This document shows, piece by piece, positions 37,726 through 47,571 of a stretch of 64,000 bases of DNA (its first letter is position 1; every line of letters starts with the position of its first letter). The notes below the pieces were generated by a model. The model was not told the origin of the DNA and made no database searches. It worked only from the letters and a program-made list of their open reading frames with translations. Both the position numbers and the translations under genes were made by a program. The DNA lies in contig NZ_BBAG01000002.1 in assembly GCF_001311135.1 (NCBI RefSeq), positions 62,001 through 126,000 of the forward strand. The letters run 5' to 3'. The stretch comes from Secundilactobacillus paracollinoides DSM 15502 = JCM 11969 (GTDB lineage: Bacteria; Bacillota; Bacilli; Lactobacillales; Lactobacillaceae).

Positions 37726-39591
37726 GTGCACGAAATGCAACTTGTCTCACTGGGACCTTGGCTCACCCAGCTACTGATCGCTATTTTCTTTATGTCAGGA
37801 TTTGTCACCTACTACCTTAGGGTGTGGAATGACGTGTTTCAGCACAATACCAAGACGCATCGTCAGCAAATTGCTGGTCGACTCTACCTCATGGCGCTTG
37901 CCTCGTAGTCGGCGGTATATTGCATCTTGCCGGCTATGTTGGGGCGTCAAACGCATGATGTATCACAATATTGGTCTTTTTGTCCTCACCTTTCCGCTCT
38001 TGGACGATAAGATCAACCTCTGGGAATATTCGGAGCGGTCAATCGCCCTCATCAGTATTTGGATCGCGCACCATATCGGCGACCTCACCTCAGCCCGTTT
38101 TATGCTGTCGCTCCTTGGCCTCGTCGTTATCTTGGCGGCTATTCGACGCTATCACGAAAAAATTCGATTGACCTACTGGCTGGCATTGCCCGGAGCCGCT
38201 GTCCTCAGCATGCTCTTCTGGCTCACACTACCCAATGTTTCGGGTGGGATGCGCATGAGCTACGAAGTGGCCGCCGAAGCCATCATCATGTTTGTCTTAA
38301 TGGCCGCCTTCACTAGCCGGTATTGGATCCAACAGTACTACCAAGAACAGCATAACGAGCACATGGCGCAACTGGCCAATTACGATGCGCTCACGAACGC
38401 TAAAACGTATTCGCACTACCAGCGCGACATTACCGAAATGTATGACGAATCGCGCCAAACACACAAACCGGTATCCCTAGTGGCACTGGATGTCGACCAT
38501 TTTAAACTGATTAACGATAAGTACGGTCATCTTGCGGGAAATAAGGTGCTCGTCGGCATTGCGACCACCCTGCAGGACACCCTGCTAAGCTTCGACAGCA
38601 AGCCTCAAATTTACCGGACTGGTGGTGAGGAGTTCAATATCGTTTTCCCTGACATGGCACCAAGCGACGTCTTACCGATTATCACCAACTGTTGGGAGGC
38701 CGTCCGCAGCCACCCGTTCACGTACAACGACGACAAGATCAAGGTGACCATTTCGATTGGCGTCACCGCGCTAAATGATTGCGATACGTCCATTGAAGAC
38801 GCTTATAAGCGCGCCGACGAAAATCTGTACACCAGCAAACGTAACGGTCGCGACATTATTACCGTGGATGGGGTTGTGCAACGTGTTCGCGCCGATTCTG
38901 AATCCGAAACGACATACGCCTACTTCACCCAAGGGATTCACGACCTCAGTCAGCCGGGCTGGCCACTCATCCGAAACGAGCTGTTGCTTCGTCAATACGA
39001 CCACACCCGCGGCATCTGGGTACTGCCCAACAAGTTTGACCTAACCGCCAACAAGACCATCAGTCTGCTGCGAGAAGAGCTCGTCAACTGTTCATGCCGC
39101 AATGTTGCCATTAATTTGACCGCCTCTCAATTTTTAAATCCCCGCATCGCTGTGGACCTCGTTGGATTCTATCAGAGCGGCGACGGACCCGATAACCTGA
39201 CCGTCGAGATCATGGACATTCCGGAAGTGGACACCGTTCAGCGGATCAGCGAGATCTACCGGGCTGGCGGCGTTCGAATTGAATTGGACGACGTTGGCAG
39301 TGACAACAGCTATGAACTCGCCAAGGATACGCTAAACTACGTCGATGGCTTGAAGTTTGCTCTCCAAAACATGCGGCACGAAAATAGTGCCACCCAGCTC
39401 ACACAGCGAATCAATTTCTGGTACCACACGGCTAGAGCCGCAAAACTCGCCTTCACGATAGAGGCCTTGAGGCCAAGACCGAAGTGATTGACATGGCGCA
39501 CCAGTTAAACGGCTGTCTCGCGCAAGGCTACTATTTCGGCAAACCGCAACTGCCCCTTTTCGTTAATTCACCAGAAACAGTCGCCCGGTAA
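37726..39591 (+). pseudogene. Membrane GGDEF-EAL protein (diguanylate cyclase with degenerate EAL), three frame breaks
   Basis: GTG 37726 follows AGGAGG. Six to seven N-terminal helices lead to a GGDEF domain with 'ANYDALTNAKTYSHYQRDI', 'LDVDHFKLINDKYGHLAGNK' and the active site 'YRTGGEEFNIVF'. The C-terminal EAL domain has lost key residues ('NELLLRQYD' in place of EAL, 'ELDDVGSDN'), but Lys and Gln positions are kept. One base is missing near 37906, near 37956 and near 39466; joined frames give about 622 residues. It should make c-di-GMP at the membrane; the EAL-like part may bind it. Its partner phosphodiesterase gene lies just upstream. Confidence 0.85.
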
Positions 39592-39738
39592 ACGACTTCA
39601 AAACTAGGTTATTTGGCTTCTAAAACTGACGTTTACGTGAGTCTTGGAAGTCTTTTATTTACCGTCAAGTAGTAGCCTAAATTCCTATTCTGGCATAGAA
39701 TAGAGAAGGATTAGATTACAAAAATGAAATGGAGCGAT

Positions 39739-41150
39739 ATGGTTATGACAAAGCGTATCAAAGGGTCTTGTACCACGATCCTCGTTGGTAAAAAGGCATC
39801 GATCGACGGCTCAACAATGATTGCCCGAAACGAAGACGGTGCGGGTCCATTAAACCCACAAAAATTCATTTTGGTGCAGCCTGAAGACCAGCCAAAACAC
39901 TACAAAGCAGTTTTAAGCAAGGTTGAGATTGACTTGCCTGATAACCCGCTGCGTTACTCTTCAACACCTGACGCCACCGACGGCCACGGGATCTGGGCCG
40001 CAGCCGGGATCAACAGTAAAAACGTTGCGATGACAGCGACTGAAACCATCACATCAAACGCCCGCATCCTTGGCGTTGACCCACTGGTTGACGACGGGAT
40101 CGGTGAAGAAGACATTACCACGATCACCTTGCCCTACATCAACTCAGCGCGTGAAGGGGTCAAACGGTTAGGTGCCCTGCTTGAAAAGTATGGCACTTAT
40201 GAAATGAACGCCATGGCCTTTTCTGACAAGGATGAGGTCTGGTACTTTGAATCCATCGGTGGCCACCACTGGGCAGCGATTCGGATTCCTGACGACGCGT
40301 ACGTTGTTGCACCCAACCGATTAAACATTGACGACTTCGATTTTGCGTCAGAAGATACATTGTTCGCGGCTGATCTGCCAGAACTCATTGAGACTTACCA
40401 TCTGAACCCAGATTCAGACAAGGTCAACCTGCGCCACATTTTCGGCAGTGCAACGGTCAAGGATACCCGTTACAACAACCCACGCGCCTGGTACGGCCAA
40501 AAATACTTCAACCCAGAATTTGATACCGACCCAATTGATCAGGACCTGCCCTTTATTTGCCGGACTGACAAGAAGATCAGTGTTGAAGACCTGAAGTTTG
40601 TTTTGAGTTCTCACTACCAAAACACGCAGTACGACCCATACGGTACCGGCTCTGAAGCCGACAAGAAGAAGTTCCGCCCAATCGGTATCAACCGGAACCA
40701 GGAACTGCACATTTTGCAGATTCGAAACGATGTACCGGCAGAAATCGCTGGGATTCACTGGTTAGCCTTTGGACCAAACACGTTTAACGCCGTTATTCCG
40801 TTCTATGCCAACATTAACGACACACCAGAAGCCTACAAGAACACCACCGGTGACTGTGATCCAGCTAACATGTATTGGTTGAGCAACATCTTGGCACTCT
40901 TGGGCGACAGCAACTTTGCGTTGTACGAAGACCAGGAGAACCTGTTTGAAGAAAACACGGTGGCCGATTGCCGCAACATCCAGATCAAGGCGGATAAGGA
41001 AGTCGCTAACCAGAGCGATACCGCAGCTACCTGACTGAAGTGAACGCAAAGATGGCCGATGTTGCGAAGAAGTATGCGAACACGCTGTTAGGCCAAATTT
41101 TGGCGTTGGGTGAACCTCAGATGAAGTTGCAGTTTACTTTGAACGATTAA
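39739..41150 (+). pseudogene. pepD: C69-family dipeptidase (PepD), frame-disrupted near the end
   Basis: An Ntn-hydrolase fold dipeptidase of lactobacilli. The nucleophile Cys lies in '[20 protein letters not shown]', followed by '[13 protein letters not shown]'. '[20 protein letters not shown]' and '[13 protein letters not shown]' are also family segments. GGAG stands four bases before ATG 39739 and ten bases before ATG 39745, so either is possible. One base is missing near 41026; the other frame supplies '[20 protein letters not shown]' and ends at 41150. Repaired length is about 470. It is cytoplasmic and cleaves dipeptides of broad sequence. Confidence 0.88.
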
Positions 41151-41153
41151 AAG

Positions 41154-41292
41154 CAAGAGTGTGGAAGGAGGCGGTTAAGGAGTGGAGCCTAGTGGGCTTT
41201 GTCCGTGAAAGCCCGGGTTTGGCTTTCGCGGGCGAAGTCCACTAGGTGCAACTCCTTGCCTCCTGGAACACGTTTCGGCAACGTAACCATAA
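41154..41292. repeat. Palindromic element A, copy 9
   Basis: Starts four bases after the dipeptidase stop (AGAGTGTGGAAGGAGGCGG). Inner arms CCTAGTGGGCTTTGTCCGTG.. / ..GCGGGCGAAGTCCACTAGG flank the centre CCCGGGTTTGG. Confidence 0.8.
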
Positions 41293-41317
41293 AACCACGT
41301 CGCCAACAAAACAATAA

Positions 41318-41365
41318 ACACAAAACAGGCGCCCTTCACATTTGAAAGGCGCCTGTTTTGTGTAC
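41318..41365. terminator. Strong bidirectional terminator
   Basis: ACACAAAACAGGCGCC (41318-41333) / GGCGCCTGTTTTGTGT (41348-41363), between the convergent dipeptidase and nhaC genes. Confidence 0.85.
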
Positions 41366-41393
41366 AACTATCATATTCATTTAAAACAGCGTC

Positions 41394-42721
41394 CTATTCC
41401 GCCGAAGCCGAAAACTGCTTCCGTCCATCTCGAGGTGAAAATCGCGTCAACAAGAAAATCACCGACACGATGCCGAGCACGATGCAGTACCAACTGTAAG
41501 GCACAATTGACACCGCAGAGATCTGCGCAATTCCCGCCGCCATCAAGAGTTGACCACCATAGGGAATCAACCCCTGACCAACGCAGGAAAAGACGTCAAG
41601 AATGCTAGCAGTATACGATTTTGAGATATGGTAGGTATCCGCCAAGTCGTTTGCAATAGGCCCCGCAATCATGATGGAGACCGTATTATTCGTTGTGATC
41701 ACATCTAGTAGCAAAATCAGAAACGCAATCGCGAACTTCCCACCGAGCTGTCCGTTCGCGTGTTTCGTAATTTTATCCAGTAGCCATTGAATCCCGCCCA
41801 TGTGTGTCATGAGTGCGGCCAAGCCACCAACAATCAGCGAAATAAACGCGATGTCACCCATAGATAACATGCCCTTGTGGATGGCATCCAGGGCCGCAAC
41901 GAACCCGAAATCACCGTAGATCATTCCGATCACCACCGCAGAAACAATGCCCAGCGTGAGGACGATCATGACGTTGATATTCATAAACGACAGCCCAATG
42001 ACAATGATATACGGTAAAATTTTAACCCAGTTGATCGTGCCAAGATTGCCAACGTCACCGCTTCCAACCGTAACAGTCGCCAGCAAGACGATCGTGATCA
42101 GCACCGCTGGCACGACCATGATCGTGTTTGTTTTAAACTTATCAAAAATGGTCACGCCCTGCGTTTTCGCCGAAACAATTGCGGAGGCCGAGATCAACGA
42201 CAAATCATCGCCAAACATGGCGCCGCTAACCACGACACCAGCCATCAGCGGCATACTAATATGCCCGATGGTGGCGATACTGGCAGCGATTGGCATCAGC
42301 GCCGCAACAGTGCCATTGAAGTGCCCATCGCAAAACTAATGATGCAGCCCAGAATGAACACACCAGGAACCAAGAATGGTCGCGGCAGATAGGTCAGCCC
42401 AATGTTGGTGACTGTTTCAACAGCATGCATGGACTTGGTCACGTAATAAAACCCACCGGCCAGCATGAAGATAACGATCATCAAGATCATGGTCTCCTGT
42501 CCTGCACCTTTGAAAAAGACGGTCAGCTTATCTTCAAACGTATCGTTTTTATTGTCACCCTTGAGCGCTAAGGCCACGATACTGGCCAAAATCATGGCAA
42601 TGAGCAATGGCATATTGTCGAAATTCCTGGTAATGATGCCGGAACTAATATATAAAATCAAAAAGAAAATTAACGGAATGAGACCGATAAAGTTCCCCTT
42701 TGGATGGTCGTTATTCTGCAA
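41394..42721 (-). pseudogene. nhaC: NhaC-family Na+/H+ antiporter, frame-disrupted
   Basis: An integral membrane protein with about 11 helices. The family signature 'FAMGTSMGTVAALMPIAASI' becomes readable only when one G is restored near 42314, at the junction of the two frames. 'SGAMFGDDLSLISASAIVSA' and 'LDVITTNNTVSIMIAGPIA' follow. Repaired length is about 443, in the normal range. Members exchange Na+ for H+, and close relatives (MleN) couple malate/lactate exchange to this, so the substrate is not certain. The start ATG 42721 has only a weak ribosome site. The gene stands alone. Confidence 0.82.
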
Positions 42722-42796
42722 AAAAATTCCCTGCTTTCTAAAATCTCATTGTTCATTCTATCGGATTTGAGGGTATTTCTCATGAGGGTTTGGTAA

Positions 42797-42935
42797 GAGC
42801 GTGGAAGAAAACGGGTTGAGGGCGGAACCTAAGCAACTTTGGGCGGAAATGCCCGAACTTGGCATTTGCGCCCGAAGTTGCTTAGGCAGTAGCCCTCAGT
42901 TTTCTGGAACGCGTTTCAGCTATGTGGCCTAGAAT
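42797..42935. repeat. Palindromic element A, copy 10
   Basis: Inner arms CCTAAGCAACTTTGGGCGGA.. / ..GCGCCCGAAGTTGCTTAGG around CCCGAACTTGG; outer arms GAGCGTGGAAGAAAACGGG / AGTTTTCTGGAACGCGTTTC. It lies upstream of nhaC, not at a gene end. Confidence 0.8.
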
Positions 42936-42969
42936 ACCTTTTAAAAAGGGGTTTCGTAAAACAAATCAA

Positions 42970-43010
42970 ACAAAAAAAGCCGAGTACCAATCAATCAGGT
43001 ACTCAGCACT
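42970..43010. terminator. Terminator-like hairpin after the TetR gene
   Basis: AAAAAAAGCCGAGTACC / GGTACTCAGC stem; T-rich end on the - strand, 30 bases beyond the TetR stop. Confidence 0.5.
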
Positions 43011-43036
43011 ATAGTACATACACCACAAATCTATCG

Positions 43037-43611
43037 CTAAACTGCAACAGCATCCCAAATCATCGCCCGAATCGGCGCAAATTCAGCTGAATAGCGTGAT
43101 TTCGCACGAGGTCACTATACCGGCGAACCAAGCCAAACACTACGGTCATGTGAAATCGCGGATCAACTGGTTTTAAAATACCGGCGTCAATCCCGTCCTG
43201 CATGAGCGCTTGCACAGTCTGGTCATCGCTTGGCAACGCGTCTTCAGCTGCCACTGGGGTATGCGGCATCGCCTTGATCTGTTCTAGAATCGTCATCGTA
43301 TCCCACTCCGTCATCGCAAGCTCGCCCATGGCGTCAATGTAGGCTTTCAAGCGTGTTGTGAGATCAGCCGTTTGATCAATCCGGGCATCAAAAAACGCCT
43401 TAACGCGGGCCTGTTCATGATGAAAAACGCTGAGTAGGAGCTCGTCCTTATTTTTAAAATAGATGTAAACATTGGACTGGGCGATGCCCACCATTTTTGC
43501 CACCTTGGTCGTCGGGACTGCCGCGACGCCATCGGAAATGATAATATCTCGGGCTGCCTGCAACAGCTGTTCAGTTTTATGCGTGTCTTTTTTCTTCATG
43601 TTATTAATCAT
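43037..43611 (-). pseudogene. TetR-family repressor, frame-disrupted near the end
   Basis: Starts MINNMKKKDTHKTEQLLQAA; the helix-turn-helix is 'VPTTKVAKMVGIAQSNVYIY-FKNKDELL', a textbook TetR domain. The ligand domain follows. A T is missing near 43080; the other frame gives 'FAPIRAMIWDAVAV' and stops at 43037, for about 190 residues. It is divergent from an NmrA-like gene, and the intervening promoter carries a near-perfect 21-base inverted repeat, so it very probably represses that gene and perhaps itself. Confidence 0.85.
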
Positions 43612-43636
43612 ACCGAGTTTTTTTAATAATTCAAGG

Positions 43637-43694
43637 TTGACAAAGGATAACTGTATCTTTTATAATTGCCAGCATAAAAGATACAGCTATCCTT
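43637..43694 (+). promoter_or_regulatory. Promoter with TetR operator palindrome
   Basis: TTGACA (43637-43642), 18 bases, TATAAT (43661-43666). Arms AAGGATAACTGTATCTTTTAT without its last base (43643-43662) and ATAAAAGATACAGCTATCCTT likewise (43675-43694) match at all but one position and overlap the -10 box. Confidence 0.8.
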
Positions 43695-43711
43695 AATAAA
43701 AGAAGGCAAAA

Positions 43712-44596
43712 ATGATGAAAATTACATTAATTGGGTCACTCGGTCATATCAACCGCTACACCATCCCTGCACTGGTTGCTCAGGGACACGATGTCACTGT
43801 GATTACTAGCTCTCAGGACCGTGTTGCTGAAATTGAAGCACTCGGTGCCCAGGCCGCCGTTGGTTCTATCTTCGATGTCGCCTTTCTCACCAAAGCGTTT
43901 ACGAGTGCCGATGCCGTGTACTTGATGGTCACCGCATTTCTCGGTGAGGAAACCGCCTATGATGCAGCGACAAAACTGGCAACGATCTACAAACAAGCTT
44001 TGGCAAATGCGCAGGTCAAACGCATCGTCAATCTCACCAGCATTGGTGCTGATCAGGGAGATGAAGTTGGCGTTCTTCACATCTACAACATCATTGAAGG
44101 AATCTTGGCAACGCTGCCTGACGTCACCATTACTAACGTGCGCGCAGTTGGCTTCTTTTCAAACATGTACGGCAATTTGGCGACGATCAAGGCGCAACAC
44201 GCCATCGTGCACAACTATGCCGACACCGTTGAAACTGGTTGGACAGACCCTAAGGACATTTCTGCTGCCATTGTGACTGCCCTGAATGACCCGCAACCCA
44301 CTAACGGTGTCCACTACGTTATTAGTCAGTGGCTGACCGGTCAAGAAATCGTTGCGGCGTTTGCGGATGCCTTAAACATTCCTGATCTCCACTGGGTTCA
44401 GATTTCAGATGACCAGTTAAGGGCTGGGATGCTGCAGTCAGGGGCCTCTGAAGACGCCGCTCAAGGCTTTACATTGATGGGCGCTGCGCAACGCAATGAG
44501 GCTTTTTACGCAGATCTCCGCAAGGCCGCACCCGTCTTAGGGACCGTTAAACTGACAGACATTTTGCCTGGATTAGTTGCTGCGTACCAAAAATAA
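43712..44596 (+). CDS. NmrA-like NAD(P)-binding oxidoreductase
   Basis: A 294-residue atypical short-chain dehydrogenase. The N-terminus 'ITLIGSLGHINRYTIPALVA' has a variant glycine motif (GxxGxxxR) and 'VTVITSSQDRVAEIEALGAQ' follows. No YxxxK pair is visible. Members include quinone reductases of the QorB type and redox sensors. GAAGG precedes the ATG. Control by the adjacent TetR repressor suggests induction by a small toxic compound such as a quinone or electrophile. A strong terminator follows, so it is a single-gene unit. Confidence 0.82.
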   Translation: MMKITLIGSLGHINRYTIPALVAQGHDVTVITSSQDRVAEIEALGAQAAVGSIFDVAFLTKAFTSADAVYLMVTAFLGEETAYDAATKLATIYKQALANAQVKRIVNLTSIGADQGDEVGVLHIYNIIEGILATLPDVTITNVRAVGFFSNMYGNLATIKAQHAIVHNYADTVETGWTDPKDISAAIVTALNDPQPTNGVHYVISQWLTGQEIVAAFADALNIPDLHWVQISDDQLRAGMLQSGASEDAAQGFTLMGAAQRNEAFYADLRKAAPVLGTVKLTDILPGLVAAYQK

Positions 44597-44608
44597 GGCC
44601 TTTGTATT

Positions 44609-44663
44609 TAAACATAAAACGAGACTGGGAAATGGGTAATTTCTCAGTCTCGTTTTATGTTTA
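44609..44663. terminator. Bidirectional terminator
   Basis: AAACATAAAACGAGACTG / CAGTCTCGTTTTATGTTT with AGAAATT-type inner pairing, between convergent genes. Confidence 0.85.
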
Positions 44664-44680
44664 AGTTATGATTTTAAATG

Positions 44681-45448
44681 CTATCTTGCTGTCCAACCGC
44701 CATCCGCTTTGATTACGTCACCATTCACAAAGCTGGAATCTTCTGACCCCAAGAAAACTGCCACTGCGGCAATCTGTTCCGGTTGTCCCATCGGTGAGTC
44801 ATTCGCACCTGTGGCCGCAATTGCTTGGCCACCAAGGGGATCCGGATCCGTGATACTGTTACCGATGTTTGTGGCAACACTCCCGGGAGCGATTGCATTG
44901 GCGCGGATGTTTCCAAACGTGCCATAGGTGGCGGCAATGTTCTTCGTCAACCCTAATAGACCGTGCTTTGAAGCAGCGTATGCCGCCCCACCACGTGCAC
45001 CGTACAGACCGCCGACTGAGGCATTATTGATAATGACCCCACCGTGTTCCTGATCCTTCATCACGTTGATGGCTTCACGACTTGCTAAGAATGGCCCGGT
45101 CAGGTTGATGGCAATGACCTTGTTCCAGAGATCATCTGTGACGTTACCAACAGTCTTGAAGTTATCCATGATACCAGCATTGTTCACGAGAATATCAAGC
45201 TGCCCATAGGTTTCAACAGCTTCCTTAACTAGATTCTTAATATCATCTTCCTTAGACATATCTGCGACAACGCTAATGGCAACGTCACCAGCATCGGTAA
45301 TGGCCGTTTCGACCTGTTTTAGCGTTTCAGCGTTAATATCTGCAAGCACGACCTTCGCACCTTCATGCGCATAGGCCGTTGCAATGGCCAGACCCATTCC
45401 AGAACCCGCACCCGTAACGATTGCAACTTTATCCTGTAATTTTCCCAT
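44681..45448 (-). CDS. Classical short-chain dehydrogenase
   Basis: ATG 45448 follows TAGGAGG; the longer frame has no site. The protein of 255 residues shows 'KVAIVTGAGSGMGLAIATAY' (TGxxxGxG), 'VVLADINAETLKQ' with the Asp typical of NAD preference, 'DILVNNAGIM', Ser in 'INNASVGG' and 'AYAASKHGL'. It ends 'NGDVIKADGGWTAR'. This is the glucose/3-oxoacyl/alcohol dehydrogenase-like group; relatives in lactobacilli are annotated as cyclopentanol or secondary alcohol dehydrogenases. The substrate is not decided. It is monocistronic. Confidence 0.88.
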   Translation of the reverse strand: MGKLQDKVAIVTGAGSGMGLAIATAYAHEGAKVVLADINAETLKQVETAITDAGDVAISVVADMSKEDDIKNLVKEAVETYGQLDILVNNAGIMDNFKTVGNVTDDLWNKVIAINLTGPFLASREAINVMKDQEHGGVIINNASVGGLYGARGGAAYAASKHGLLGLTKNIAATYGTFGNIRANAIAPGSVATNIGNSITDPDPLGGQAIAATGANDSPMGQPEQIAAVAVFLGSEDSSFVNGDVIKADGGWTAR

Positions 45449-45768
45449 AGTTGACCTCCTAATTGCCTTTGATGTATTCGCTTTCATAGGTCAACCATAA
45501 CATGATTAGCGGTCAATGTAGACAAACATGCTCCTCTTTTGATAGCGATAACCAACGGATTATTGAATATGTTGGTTATTTAAAACGACCATGGCGGTGA
45601 GGTTACCGGGCATGGTCGTTTTTGAAATTACGTGTTGAATTAGGTTGTGCTGGTTTTCTGAGTATTGTGATTGAAGTGTGCCCGTTTGGGGTTGTCCGAG
45701 AAACTTATCAGGTTTCAGATAGCGCTTTTTGATTCTCGTGCAGTCCTGGCAACGTGAGGATCGTTTAT
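45449..45768. other. Intergenic region with two hairpins
   Basis: ATAACCAAC / GTTGGTTAT (45549-45581) and AAAACGACCATG / CATGGTCGTTTTT (45587-45631), the second a terminator-like structure on the + strand. No supported gene. Confidence 0.5.
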
Positions 45769-45895
45769 ATGGTGGAAACGTGTTTCGCAAGGCACGGGGC
45801 TAACGTGTAACGGACTGTGACCAAAAAGTCAGGCCCGGACTTTTCGGTCACAGTCCGTTACACACCGCCCCTAACCCGCCTTGCTCCACACTCTA
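45769..45895. repeat. Palindromic element A, copy 11
   Basis: Inner arms GTGTAACGGACTGTGACCAA.. / ..TTCGGTCACAGTCCGTTACAC around CAGGCCCGGAC; closes GCCTTGCTCCACACTCTA, whose CTA is the stop codon of the amidohydrolase gene. Confidence 0.85.
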
Positions 45896-46894
45896 GACCT
45901 TGTAAATTCTCTCCGCATTCCCATGTGCAAACAACTCACGCTGGGCTTGCGTCAATACTGTTGTATCCAAAAAACTACGTGATGTTTCCGGCGTTTCGTA
46001 CGGGTAATCGATCGAGTAGATCAAATGTTCCTCACCAACCTCATCCAGCAAGAACTTCAACTGTGGTTCAGTCAAAATACCACTAGGCGTCACGTAGACA
46101 TTGCTGCGGTAGTAATCTGAGAACGACCGTTTCAGATTGGTGTACGGAATCAGTTCCTGGTCCAACCGTTCCAAGAACATTGGGATCAATTCACCCCAGT
46201 GACCAGAAACGATTTTTAAGTTCGGTAACTTATCAAAGATACCAGAAATAATCATCCGCATCACCTGAACACCGACGTCCAAATGCCATCCAAAGCCAGC
46301 GGTACCGAGGATGCCAGTCACGAGATCTGACCAGTTATCACTTGCGTAGTAGTGGTCCGTAATGACTGGCGGCACAAATGATGGATGAAAGTAAACGGGA
46401 ACGTCAAGGTCACTCGCCATTTGAAAAATTGGGAAGAAATAGGGATTATCGAAAAATTTCCCCTGGTAGTTCCCCTTCAGCATTAAACCCTTAAAACCTA
46501 ACTCCATCACGGCCCGCTTCAGCTCGGCTGCAGCCGCTTCTGGGTCGCCAACGGGTAAGGTTGCCATGGCAGCAAACCGCGTTGGGTTAGAAGCCACAGC
46601 CTTGGCCAACTCATCGTTTGCGAGACGACTCAACGGAATAGCGTCCTTAGAATCCAAGTTTTGAGCCTGCGAGTTACCGTAGGACATGATCTGCATGTCA
46701 ATGTCGTACTTATCCATAAACGCAACGCGGTCCTTGGTGTAGTCCTGCATGATTTCTGGTGATGGCAGCTTCGTTTGCATGTAATTTGTCATTTCAGCGC
46801 TTAATTGCGGCACTGCTGACTTCCCCGTTGCTTTGTTGATACCAGCTGTCACTTTTGCGGATTCGAAATGTTCTTCAACAGTAATAATTTTCAT
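45893..46894 (-). CDS. Amidohydrolase-2 family (resorcylate/dihydroxybenzoate decarboxylase-like)
   Basis: ATG 46894 follows AAAAGGAGCG. The 333-residue TIM-barrel begins 'MKIITVEEHFESAKVTAGIN', where Glu and His form the metal site start; His in 'DVPVYFHPSFVPP' and 'IVSGHWGELIPMFLERLDQE', and the catalytic Asp in 'LIYSIDYPYE', complete the set seen in gamma-resorcylate and 2,3-dihydroxybenzoate decarboxylases. These remove CO2 from hydroxylated aromatic acids without oxygen. A divergent TetR gene with an operator palindrome suggests induction by such acids. Its TAG stop coincides with a palindromic element. Confidence 0.82.
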   Translation of the reverse strand: MKIITVEEHFESAKVTAGINKATGKSAVPQLSAEMTNYMQTKLPSPEIMQDYTKDRVAFMDKYDIDMQIMSYGNSQAQNLDSKDAIPLSRLANDELAKAVASNPTRFAAMATLPVGDPEAAAAELKRAVMELGFKGLMLKGNYQGKFFDNPYFFPIFQMASDLDVPVYFHPSFVPPVITDHYYASDNWSDLVTGILGTAGFGWHLDVGVQVMRMIISGIFDKLPNLKIVSGHWGELIPMFLERLDQELIPYTNLKRSFSDYYRSNVYVTPSGILTEPQLKFLLDEVGEEHLIYSIDYPYETPETSRSFLDTTVLTQAQRELFAHGNAERIYKV

Positions 46895-46979
46895 TATAAT
46901 CGCTCCTTTTAAATCGGTTGGCCAACCGCTATAATGACGATAATTATATGGCCTTCTCAAAAAATATGGAAGGAGAATG

Positions 46980-47006
46980 TGAGACAATCAAGGGGCAATT
47001 GTCTCA
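46980..47006. promoter_or_regulatory. Operator palindrome between amidohydrolase and tetR
   Basis: TGAGACAAT (46980-46988) and ATTGTCTCA (46998-47006), perfect nine-base arms spaced by nine bases, just before the tetR start codon. Confidence 0.7.
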
Positions 47007-47014
47007 ACACTTAA

Positions 47015-47571
47015 ATGGCAAGAAATTTACTGGATCGACAACTTAAAATCGATAATCGGCAACACGTGACACAGAAGAAATTATTAACAGGCTTGCAAGC
47101 TGCTTATGACCGGGGTACGCCGTTTGAACAGTTAACCGTCAGCGCACTTTGCACCCAGTCAAACGTATCTCGGGCAACGTTTTATCGCCACCATCAAGAC
47201 ATTGGTGACATCATTGCCATTCAATTTCTGATCGTTATGCGCACCTTTGACCAGCAGATCGACGCACTATCGGTGCTGAGTTTTGAAAGTGCCAGCAACG
47301 TTGTGGTGCGCTTGATACTCGACAATCGGGCACTTTTTCAACTCGTCATCTGGAGCAATACTGCTGACCGCGTCCAGGATATACTCTCAGGCACGGCTCT
47401 GCAGGTATTGATGGCCCGCGACTTTACGGAAACGACCAGAACGTTCATTAGTACGTTTTTGGGACGCGAGATCCTCAACTTTAGCTTGCAGGTTACCGAG
47501 GCGCCTACGCGTTGTCTTTTGATCAGACACGGCGGCTGTATCAGTTGTTGATGCCTCGTGAACTGGAGTAG
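47015..47571 (+). pseudogene. TetR-family regulator, frame-disrupted near the end
   Basis: Begins MARNLLDRQLKIDNRQHVTQ; helix-turn-helix 'LTVSALCTQSNVSRATFYRH-HQDIGDII' is typical. One base is missing near 47511; the other frame gives 'LSFDQTRRLYQLLMPRELE' and the TAG at 47569-47571, for about 185 residues. It faces the amidohydrolase gene across an operator palindrome and is its probable regulator. The stop codon is immediately followed by a palindromic element. Confidence 0.82.

Noticed and set aside
45560-45790. 76-codon reading frame on the - strand
   Set aside because: It starts inside a palindromic element, has no ribosome site and crosses two hairpins; composition is not protein-like.
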